Positions 36,009 to 43,588 of a stretch of DNA of 45,854 nucleotides are shown one piece after another. This stretch comes from Thermodesulfovibrionales bacterium. Lineage in GTDB: Bacteria > Nitrospirota > Thermodesulfovibrionia > Thermodesulfovibrionales > Dissulfurispiraceae. A program made the position numbers and the translations under genes. Under the pieces are notes generated by a model. That model was given only the letters and a program-made list of their open reading frames with translations. It was not told the origin of the DNA and ran no database searches. The first letter of the stretch is position 1, and each line of letters starts with the position of its first letter. The DNA lies in assembly GCA_026415695.1 (NCBI GenBank), contig JAOAGP010000006.1:1-45854 (forward strand), given 5' to 3'.

Positions 36009-36679
36009 TACCATTTAAAGATGACAACCCAACTCGCACTTTCCCATTTATCACTATCACCATAATTGTGCTAAATTGCCTGATATACCTATACGAGATA
36101 TTCAGCCCCCCAAGGAAGATACCTTTTGCATCCTTATTTGGTGTGATACCTTATAGCATTATCACCTTTGACCAGATTCAACCAATACATCCAGTTTTGT
36201 CCATATTCACCTCCATGTTTTTGCACGGAGGACTATTCCACCTTGGCGGAAACATGCTTTACCTATGGATATTTGGTAATAACATTGAAGACGCCATTGG
36301 ACACTTTAGGTTTCTAATATTCTATCTCTTTGCAGGTATCATAGCAGCGTACAGTCAGGCGATAACTAATCCTTCATCCATGATCCCAATGATAGGTGCA
36401 AGCGGTGCAGTGTCTGGGGTGCTTGGTGCATATCTACTTTTGTATCCACATGCAAGGGTTTACACACTTTTTATATTCTTCTTCTTTGTGCAGATTATTA
36501 GGGTGCCAGCATACATTGTCATAGGCTTTTGGGTAATAATACAAATCGTAAATGGGTTAATAAGCACTACATTTGCCGCTCATGGTGGCGTTGCATGGTT
36601 TGCCCATATTGGCGGTTTTGTCGCAGGACTCCTTACAATAAGATTGTGGCTACCAAAGAGACGATATTATTACTGGTGA
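36005..36679 (+). CDS. Rhomboid-family intramembrane serine protease
   Basis: The 224-residue product has about six membrane segments. The catalytic serine is in GASGAVSGVLGAY and the histidine in AHIGGFVAGLL; HGGLFHLGGNMLYLWIFG is the typical oxyanion region. The start is TTG, sharing TTGA with the recN stop. Substrates are unknown. Confidence 0.92.
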   Translation: MIPFKDDNPTRTFPFITITIIVLNCLIYLYEIFSPPRKIPFASLFGVIPYSIITFDQIQPIHPVLSIFTSMFLHGGLFHLGGNMLYLWIFGNNIEDAIGHFRFLIFYLFAGIIAAYSQAITNPSSMIPMIGASGAVSGVLGAYLLLYPHARVYTLFIFFFFVQIIRVPAYIVIGFWVIIQIVNGLISTTFAAHGGVAWFAHIGGFVAGLLTIRLWLPKRRYYYW

Positions 36680-36739
36680 TAACCACCTTCGCAGTAAGAT
36701 AAGATGTATCTAACGAATAGGGATTGTTAACAAACATAA

Positions 36740-37933
36740 ATGCAACAGGTTAATCTTCTTAACTACTACCTTCTTGGAAGGGTCATATTTGCAATAGCCC
36801 TACAGATATCTTTCCACTTTGCTGCTGACTATTTTAGTATTGGGAAGGTTCCTCTGTTGATAGGTGTATATGGTTTTATTGCCTTTTTAAGATTGATAAT
36901 CAATCCTGATAAATGTCACCCTTTAGACTTTGTGCTTGATATTCTATTCGTTACAGGGATTGTGTATGTGAGTTTCAATTACTATTCTTACACATATCTA
37001 ACGATGCTTTATCTGTTTCCAATATTCTTTGCATCAGTTGCAATAAAGGACACGAAGGCGTATGTGTTTCCTATATTAGGTGTTGCACTTTACTCCGGGG
37101 TTTATCTATCTTCTGAAATACTATTAGAGAAGACAAGCCTTATAAACATCTTCCTTCATGGGATTGCCTTCGTCTTAATCTTTTATGCAGGAAGGCAATT
37201 GAGTATCAAGATAACAAATCAGGAATCCCTGATAAAGAGACTTGAGGAGGAAAGGATAAGGATACAGGGCTATGAAAGGCTTTTCAGAGTAAGTGCCGAT
37301 TTAGCACATGAGTTAAGAAATCCCCTTGCCAGTATATCAGCAGCGATACAGTTTATTAAGGAGGGCAAGGATGCAAAATATTTTATAAACATGCTTGATG
37401 AAGAGGTCAATAGGGTATCAAGGATTATAAAGGAATTTTTGATGTTTGCAAGACCGTCAGATGCCCCAAAGGAGATGGTTGATATATCGGACATCATAAA
37501 AAAAGTCGTATCCGACAATACTGTTAGCACCGTAAAAATTAGTTTGGATATTGACAATAGCATTGTAATCAATGCAAACAGGACTTTCATGGAGATTGCC
37601 ATAGGTAATATCATCAAAAATGCATTTGAATCTGGTGGAGACACAGTGTTTATTAGTGCCAAGAAAAAACCATCTAATCTTATTAGTTATCTTAACCACC
37701 TTAATAAAAACAATCCCCAAGAGGTCATCGTCATTGAGATACACGACAGTGGCAAGGGGATTTCAGATGATATAAAGGAAAAGATATTTGAGCCATTTAT
37801 GACTACAAAACCTCAAGGCACTGGATTAGGACTTGCAATAACATACAGAGTGATTACAGATTTAGGTGGCAGTATAAATATTGAAAAGTCACACCTTGGT
37901 GGTGCACTCTTTAGGATAATCTTGCCAAATTAG
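36740..37933 (+). CDS. Membrane sensor histidine kinase, PilS-like
   Basis: The 397-residue product has about six membrane segments (residues 10-150), a short coiled linker, a HisKA domain with H190 in SADLAHELRNPLASI, and an HATPase domain with IGNIIKNAFESGG, DSGKGIS and GTGLGLAITYRV. There is no PAS domain. The membrane part and kinase style resemble PilS, which regulates pilin genes. Pilus motor genes lie 4 kb away, but no response regulator is adjacent, so the pairing is a guess. The gene ends four bases into the convergent MazG-like gene. Confidence 0.86.
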   Translation: MQQVNLLNYYLLGRVIFAIALQISFHFAADYFSIGKVPLLIGVYGFIAFLRLIINPDKCHPLDFVLDILFVTGIVYVSFNYYSYTYLTMLYLFPIFFASVAIKDTKAYVFPILGVALYSGVYLSSEILLEKTSLINIFLHGIAFVLIFYAGRQLSIKITNQESLIKRLEEERIRIQGYERLFRVSADLAHELRNPLASISAAIQFIKEGKDAKYFINMLDEEVNRVSRIIKEFLMFARPSDAPKEMVDISDIIKKVVSDNTVSTVKISLDIDNSIVINANRTFMEIAIGNIIKNAFESGGDTVFISAKKKPSNLISYLNHLNKNNPQEVIVIEIHDSGKGISDDIKEKIFEPFMTTKPQGTGLGLAITYRVITDLGGSINIEKSHLGGALFRIILPN

Positions 37934-38283
37934 AGTCTATCGTATTTTTCATACCTACCTTTTGATTTATCAACGGGGTATTTAGCCCTATTTTTTTCAA
38001 TCTTGTTTTTGACAATATCCACAATGTTAAAACCCAAATCGTTGCATAAAATCAAAAGATAAATAGCGATATCGGCAACCTCTTCTTTGATCTCTTGGAT
38101 TGCCTTATCATCCTTAAGATATTGCTCGCAATCAGTATCATCCTTCCACTGAAAATGCTCAAGTAATTCTGCTGACTCAAGACAGATGGATATTGCAATA
38201 TCCTTTGGTTTGTGAAATCTTTTCCAGTCCCGTTCATCTCTAAATTCAATGAGACTTTTGGTCAGCATCATCAAGTCGTCCAT
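37930..38283 (-). CDS. MazG-like nucleotide pyrophosphohydrolase
   Basis: From ATG 38283 (MDDLMMLTKSL) the product has 117 residues, the usual size for single-domain MazG-like enzymes such as RS21-C6/dCTPase. ESAELLEHFQW and EEVADIAIYLLILCNDLG supply the acidic metal-binding helices. It hydrolyses non-canonical NTPs or dNTPs to NMP. GGAG lies six bases before this ATG; longer frames start further inside the Lon-like gene. It overlaps that gene by 38 bases. Confidence 0.88.
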   Translation of the reverse strand: MDDLMMLTKSLIEFRDERDWKRFHKPKDIAISICLESAELLEHFQWKDDTDCEQYLKDDKAIQEIKEEVADIAIYLLILCNDLGFNIVDIVKNKIEKNRAKYPVDKSKGRYEKYDRL

Positions 38284-40687
38284 CTGGATCTCCTTCTTTT
38301 TTGTTGTCATCCTTTTCAGAGATACTGAATTGCTCAAGCCTCTTTTTAACTAAGTAATAGATACTCCCATCACTAAAGTCTCCTTTTTCATCCATCTCCC
38401 CAGCAACCATACCAGTTAGTATCTCAAGCCCATCTTCAACACTATCAATAGCATAAATCGTAAACAAACCCTTTTCTACTGCATCTATCACCTCTGTTTT
38501 TAGCATGAGATTTTGTATGTTTCTTGAGGGGATTATCACGCCATGACTACCATCTAATCCCCTGTGCTTGCAGACTGCAAAGAATCCCTCTATCTTCTCA
38601 TTAATGCCACCAACAGGTTGCACAAGACCCATCTGATCCATTGAACCTGTAACAGCAATTGATTGCTTTAAAGGAACCTTTGATAGACTACTAATGATTG
38701 CATAAAACTCTGCACAGGTGGCACTATCACCCTCAATCATATCATACAACTGCTCAAATGCAAGGTGTGCTGACAGATTGGCTGGTTTCTTTACGGAAAA
38801 CTTACTGTTTAGGTAACTTGTAAGTATCATCACTGCCTTGTTGTGAATCCTGCCCGACATCTTAGTCTCACGCTCAATGTTTACGACCCCTCCTTTTCCA
38901 GCATATGTCTGGGCAGTTATCCTTGAAGGCTTACCAAACATGTAATCACCAAGATCAAGAACTGCTATTCCATTTACCTGTCCTACCTTCACTGATTCAG
39001 TCTCTATGATGATTGTCCCTTCATCAATCAACTCCTGTATCTTTGTCTCAATACGGTTACAACGATAAATTTTCTCATCTATTGCCTTTTGGATATGACT
39101 TCTTCTAATAATCTGAGAACCCTCACTGTTAGCCCAATAGTTAGCCTCCCTGATTAGATCTGCAAGGTCGCTAAAACGGGTTGTAAGTCTTCGTTTGTGA
39201 TTAGCAATCCTTGAACCAGTCTCAACGATAAGGCAAAGTCCATCTCTATCAATAGGTTTAAGCCCTTCTGTATTTTGACAACTTGCAGCAAATGCCGCAT
39301 AGAGTTTCACTGTCTCGTCATCCCTGACCATTGTGCTATCAAAATCCGCCTTTATCTTGAAAAGTTCCCTAAACTCATCATCAAGATTGTACAAGAGGTA
39401 ATACAGATAAACGCTTCCAATGAGGATGACCTTTACATTTAGTGGTATCCCCTCTGGTCTTAGAGATGATGTGCTAACAAGTCTGTATTGCTCCCATGCA
39501 TCCTCAATCTTTATCTCTCTGTGTTTTATTGCCCTCTTTAGTGCATCGTAACTGAATATGTTTTTTAAAACATCAAGGATATTAACTATTAAATAACCTC
39601 CATTTGCCTTGTGAAGTGCCCCACCTTTAATCATCGTGAAGTCCGTTATTGCCATACCGTATTGAAACCTGTATTCAATCCGACCGCATATATTTAAAAA
39701 GGTAGGGTTGTGTTCAAATACAACAGGAGCCCCCTCTAAATCACTATTATCAACGATTATATTAACTGAATACTTCTGCAGATTTGCCTCTTGTTTTGGT
39801 GGTTTAAAGAATGGAAAAGGTGATGGCTGCTCTTCAGTGGGTTTAAAATCATCAAGGTGTGCTACAACATCATCCATGATCTCCTTTAGGTAAAATACCA
39901 CCTTTTCATTATCATTATACTTGTGCTGTAGCCTATCAAATAGATGACCTGTGGTGTTTATAACCATCTCTTTGTCTAACTGTGAGATTGAGTCTTTTAG
40001 CCTCTTTTCTTCATCCCTTACCATTCTAACCACATCATCAAGTTTTTCCTGAAGTGCCCTACCTGTCTGCTCAATCACCCTTTTGGTATCATCACTTAAG
40101 GCAGCATACTCCTCTTCAGTAAGTGGCTCACCATCAGGCTTGACAGGAACTATGATCAATGAAGTCTGTCTTTTCCTAATTGAAAAGGATTTTTCCTTTG
40201 CCTCGTTTTCAATGCCTTCAAACAGTTCGTTTTGCCTTTTCTGAAAATTCTCAATGAGCTTAGCACGGCTTTTTTCATAGTCCTTTGACTCAAAGACCTT
40301 TGGTATCTCTGTCGTTAGACCCTTGACAAGATCCTCAATGTCCTTCTTAAACTCCCTCACATTGCCTGCTGGCAGGGATATAGCCATTGGTGCATCAGGG
40401 TTTTTGAAGTTATACACATAGCACCAATCAGGTGGCACTGGTTTGAGTCTTGCCTTGTCAGCAAGGAGCTTTTTGATTGCGGTAGTCTTACCTGTGCCTC
40501 CGTCTCCAAGTGCATAGATATTAAAGCCTTTACTATCTATGCCTAACCCAAAATTCAAGGCATTTAATGCCCTTTCCTGCCCTATTATTGAATTGAAATG
40601 CCCTTTTAGATCATCGGTGGTGTTGATGTCAAAGAGCACACGGTCACAGATATGTGTTAGTTCATTGGGTTTTAACCTGTTTATCAC
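38246..40687 (-). CDS. Lon-like ATP-dependent protease (LonB/LonC-type, AAA_32 family)
   Basis: The 813-residue product has a Walker A GDGGTGKT at residues 61-68, split from the rest of the AAA module by a long coiled insertion (about 130-280). The second half of the AAA module (about 310-540) and a C-terminal Lon protease domain follow, with S655 in EGDSATCAEFYAI and K698 in GGINEKIEGFF as catalytic dyad. It lacks the N-terminal domain of classical Lon. Starts with GTG behind AGGAGG. Substrates are unknown. Confidence 0.92.
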   Translation of the reverse strand: MINRLKPNELTHICDRVLFDINTTDDLKGHFNSIIGQERALNALNFGLGIDSKGFNIYALGDGGTGKTTAIKKLLADKARLKPVPPDWCYVYNFKNPDAPMAISLPAGNVREFKKDIEDLVKGLTTEIPKVFESKDYEKSRAKLIENFQKRQNELFEGIENEAKEKSFSIRKRQTSLIIVPVKPDGEPLTEEEYAALSDDTKRVIEQTGRALQEKLDDVVRMVRDEEKRLKDSISQLDKEMVINTTGHLFDRLQHKYNDNEKVVFYLKEIMDDVVAHLDDFKPTEEQPSPFPFFKPPKQEANLQKYSVNIIVDNSDLEGAPVVFEHNPTFLNICGRIEYRFQYGMAITDFTMIKGGALHKANGGYLIVNILDVLKNIFSYDALKRAIKHREIKIEDAWEQYRLVSTSSLRPEGIPLNVKVILIGSVYLYYLLYNLDDEFRELFKIKADFDSTMVRDDETVKLYAAFAASCQNTEGLKPIDRDGLCLIVETGSRIANHKRRLTTRFSDLADLIREANYWANSEGSQIIRRSHIQKAIDEKIYRCNRIETKIQELIDEGTIIIETESVKVGQVNGIAVLDLGDYMFGKPSRITAQTYAGKGGVVNIERETKMSGRIHNKAVMILTSYLNSKFSVKKPANLSAHLAFEQLYDMIEGDSATCAEFYAIISSLSKVPLKQSIAVTGSMDQMGLVQPVGGINEKIEGFFAVCKHRGLDGSHGVIIPSRNIQNLMLKTEVIDAVEKGLFTIYAIDSVEDGLEILTGMVAGEMDEKGDFSDGSIYYLVKKRLEQFSISEKDDNKKEGDPDGRLDDADQKSH

Positions 40688-40718
40688 CTATCCTCCTTTT
40701 TTTTCTACCAGTTAGATT

Positions 40719-41783
40719 TCATCTCTTAAGTCCACCCTTTGATATCATCAGATTTAGTTCCTCCACAGCATATGATGCACTTAAGGCAGTATCTTTATCT
40801 ATGTGTTTTTTTTCATAAAGTTCAAACAAGGATTGATTCATCGTCTGCATGTCCCCCATAGTCTGCATTAGAGAGTAAACCTGTTTGGTGTTGTCCTCTT
40901 TGATAAGGTTTCTGACCGCAGGTGTAGCTAGCAATATTTCACAGGCAGGAACTATACCTTTGCCATCCTTTCTGCTAAGTAACTGCTGACAAACTATACC
41001 TTCAAGCACAAAAGACAACCTAAACCTAATCTGCTCCTGCTGATGAGGGGGAAATTGCTCAATAATGCGTTTGATTGTCAACAGTGTAGATGAGGATGTC
41101 ATGCTTGTAAGAACGAGATGCCCACTTTCAGCAGCAGTTATTGCAAGTTCAGTAACTTGTGGGTTTTCTAAATCCGCTATCATCAATACATCCGGGTCTT
41201 GCCTTAAGGCAGACCTGATTGATGTGATTATGTCCGTTGTGTCTGTGTCTATCTCCCTTTGGTTGACTAATGCCTTTTTATGACTGTGCAAAAACTCAAG
41301 CGGGTCTTCAATGGTAATAATGTGACATTGCCTTGTGTTGTTTATAAAATCTATCATTGAGGCAAGGGTTGTGGACTTACCACTTGACCTCTGTCCACTT
41401 ATGATTACAAGCCCATGTCCCTTAAGTGCAAGGTCTGATACTATTTTAGGCAACCCTAATTCGTTAAGGGGCTTTATGTTAAAGGGGATTGCCCTAAATA
41501 CCCCTGTGACAGCCCCTCTTTGAATAAATATATTTGCCCTAAATCTACTCAGTCCCTTGATACCAAATGACAGGTCAATCTGTAGTTGCTTTTCAAATCT
41601 TTCTATCTGTGAATCTGAAAGAATGCTGTAGCAAGCCTTCTTTGTATCCTCTGGCGTTAATATGGGATACTCTTCAATGTCAACAAGATGCCCACCCCTT
41701 CTAATCCTTGGTCTTGCACCTGTTGTAATATGAAGATCTGATGCCTCTTTTTGAATCATCAATGTTAGCAAATCTATAAGCAT
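40719..41783 (-). CDS. PilT-like pilus ATPase with altered catalytic motifs
   Basis: The 354-residue product aligns over its length with PilT/PilU retraction ATPases: KEASDLHITTGARPRIR at the N-terminus, Walker A GQRSSGKS (130-137), ITIEDPLEF (Asp box, 156-164) and AVRNLIKEDN near the end. Where PilT has GEMRD in Walker B this one has ADLEN (203-207), so the catalytic glutamate position is aspartate (D204). Where PilT has GTLHT it has TSMTS (226-230), so one His-box histidine is replaced. It may be an accessory or weak motor. It starts six bases after pilB. Confidence 0.9.
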   Translation of the reverse strand: MLIDLLTLMIQKEASDLHITTGARPRIRRGGHLVDIEEYPILTPEDTKKACYSILSDSQIERFEKQLQIDLSFGIKGLSRFRANIFIQRGAVTGVFRAIPFNIKPLNELGLPKIVSDLALKGHGLVIISGQRSSGKSTTLASMIDFINNTRQCHIITIEDPLEFLHSHKKALVNQREIDTDTTDIITSIRSALRQDPDVLMIADLENPQVTELAITAAESGHLVLTSMTSSSTLLTIKRIIEQFPPHQQEQIRFRLSFVLEGIVCQQLLSRKDGKGIVPACEILLATPAVRNLIKEDNTKQVYSLMQTMGDMQTMNQSLFELYEKKHIDKDTALSASYAVEELNLMISKGGLKR

Positions 41784-41789
41784 GATAGA

Positions 41790-43541
41790 TTAGTCCTCAA
41801 AGGTTACCCTTAAGACCTCTTCAATAGTTGTTAGTCCCTGTTTAATCTTATTTATACCACTTTGACGAAGTGTTGACATCCCTAATCTTATAGCCTCTTT
41901 TTTTATATCAGCAGCAGAAGCACCACTTAATATCAACTCCTTTATCTCCTCTTTGATAGGCATGATTTCGTGTATTGCAAGCCTTCCTCGGTATCCTGTG
42001 TTGTTACATTCAGGACATCCCCTACCAATGTAACACTTCATGTCCTTTACCTCATCAGGTGAACAACCCAACTTAAGAAGAACCTTCTCTGAGACATTCT
42101 CTTCAGTCTTACACGAGGTGCAGATCTTCCTTGCAAGCCTTTGGGCTAATATCAGGATTACCGATGTGGATATCAAAACAGGCTCTATCCCCATATTTAC
42201 AAGCCTTGTAATTGTGCTTGGTGCGTCATTTGTATGGAGTGTGCTCAAGACAAGATGACCTGTAAGTGCAGCCTTGATGGCAATCTCTGCGGTCTCAAAA
42301 TCCCTTATCTCGCCTACGAGTATTATATCAGGGTCTTGCCTCAGAAAAGACCTCAAGACAGTTGCAAAGTTTAATCCTATATCCTCCTTCATCTGCACCT
42401 GATTTATACCAAAAAAGTTGTACTCCACAGGGTCTTCTGCAGTCATGATATTAACCCCCGGTTTATTGAGATGCGATAGTGCTGAATACAAGGTGGTTGT
42501 CTTACCACTGCCTGTAGGACCTGTGACGAGTATCATGCCATATGGCTTTTCTATAGCCTCAAGAAAATCAAGCAATTGTTTTTCATCAAAACCTAATTTG
42601 TTTAATTCCAACTGAAGATTGGACTTATCAAGAAGCCTCATTACTATCTTTTCACCAAAGATAGTTGGAAGTGTAGAGACCCTAAAGTCAATCTCCTTAT
42701 CACCACCAATCTTCAATTTAATCCTACCGTCTTGAGGCAGTCTCCTTTCGGAGATATCAAGGTGAGACATAATCTTTATCCTTGAGGTTATAGCATTTTT
42801 CATCTTTACAGGCAGTTTCAAGACTGGTTGTAACACACCATCAATCCTATATCTTACCCTGAGCATCTCCTCAGAGGGTTCAATGTGGATATCACTTGCC
42901 CGTGACCTCAATGCATTCATCAAGATACCATTTACAAGTTTTACTATCGGTGCATCTACTTGCTCAATAGGTGCCTCCTCTTTGTCTTCTATAACCGTGA
43001 GGTCATCCATTGCACTACCTATAACCTTTGTTAAGTCCTCTACTGTAACATCATCCTGTTTCTTGCCGGGTTGTTTCATCTTGTTATCAAGAACTACCTT
43101 CTGGTCTTTTTGGGCATAGTATTTTTCTATGGCAGACAATATTGAGGACTCCGAGGCTACATATACCGCTACCTTCATCCCTGTTATAAACTTTACATCG
43201 TCTATGGCAAGGGAGTTTGAGGGGTCTGAAATTGCTATCTTGAGTGCACCACCTTCCTTTGAAACTGGTATCAACTGATACCTCTTTGCTGTTTCATAGG
43301 GGATTAACTTCAACAATGTAGTATCTACTCTTTGTTCTGTTAGATTTATTGGTGGGGCGTTGTACTGGCGGCTTAAAAATGTGATGAGGCTCTCTTCGTT
43401 TATGTAGCCTAATTTAACTAATACCGATCCGAGCCTCTTGCCCTCTAATCTTTGAACCCTAAGGGCCTCGTTTAGTTGGGCCTCGGTAATCAGATTTGCC
43501 TTGATTAGAAGTTGACCAAGCAGTGGCGTTCCAACAGACAT
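41790..43541 (-). CDS. pilB: Type IV pilus assembly ATPase PilB / GspE family
   Basis: The 583-residue product has the N-terminal T2SSE domain (about 1-150, LGQLLIKANLITEAQLNEAL), Walker A GPTGSGKT at 341-348, Asp box TAEDPVEY, Walker B ILVGEIRD, His box STLHTNDA and a tetra-cysteine zinc site (CTSC and CPEC). All catalytic motifs are standard. It polymerises pilin at the inner membrane. GspE of type II secretion has a very similar sequence; the PilT-like neighbour favours PilB. Confidence 0.92.
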   Translation of the reverse strand: MSVGTPLLGQLLIKANLITEAQLNEALRVQRLEGKRLGSVLVKLGYINEESLITFLSRQYNAPPINLTEQRVDTTLLKLIPYETAKRYQLIPVSKEGGALKIAISDPSNSLAIDDVKFITGMKVAVYVASESSILSAIEKYYAQKDQKVVLDNKMKQPGKKQDDVTVEDLTKVIGSAMDDLTVIEDKEEAPIEQVDAPIVKLVNGILMNALRSRASDIHIEPSEEMLRVRYRIDGVLQPVLKLPVKMKNAITSRIKIMSHLDISERRLPQDGRIKLKIGGDKEIDFRVSTLPTIFGEKIVMRLLDKSNLQLELNKLGFDEKQLLDFLEAIEKPYGMILVTGPTGSGKTTTLYSALSHLNKPGVNIMTAEDPVEYNFFGINQVQMKEDIGLNFATVLRSFLRQDPDIILVGEIRDFETAEIAIKAALTGHLVLSTLHTNDAPSTITRLVNMGIEPVLISTSVILILAQRLARKICTSCKTEENVSEKVLLKLGCSPDEVKDMKCYIGRGCPECNNTGYRGRLAIHEIMPIKEEIKELILSGASAADIKKEAIRLGMSTLRQSGINKIKQGLTTIEEVLRVTFED

Positions 43542-43588
43542 TAGATAAAATAACCTAAATGGACTGTATTGTCAAATAAAGACACTAA

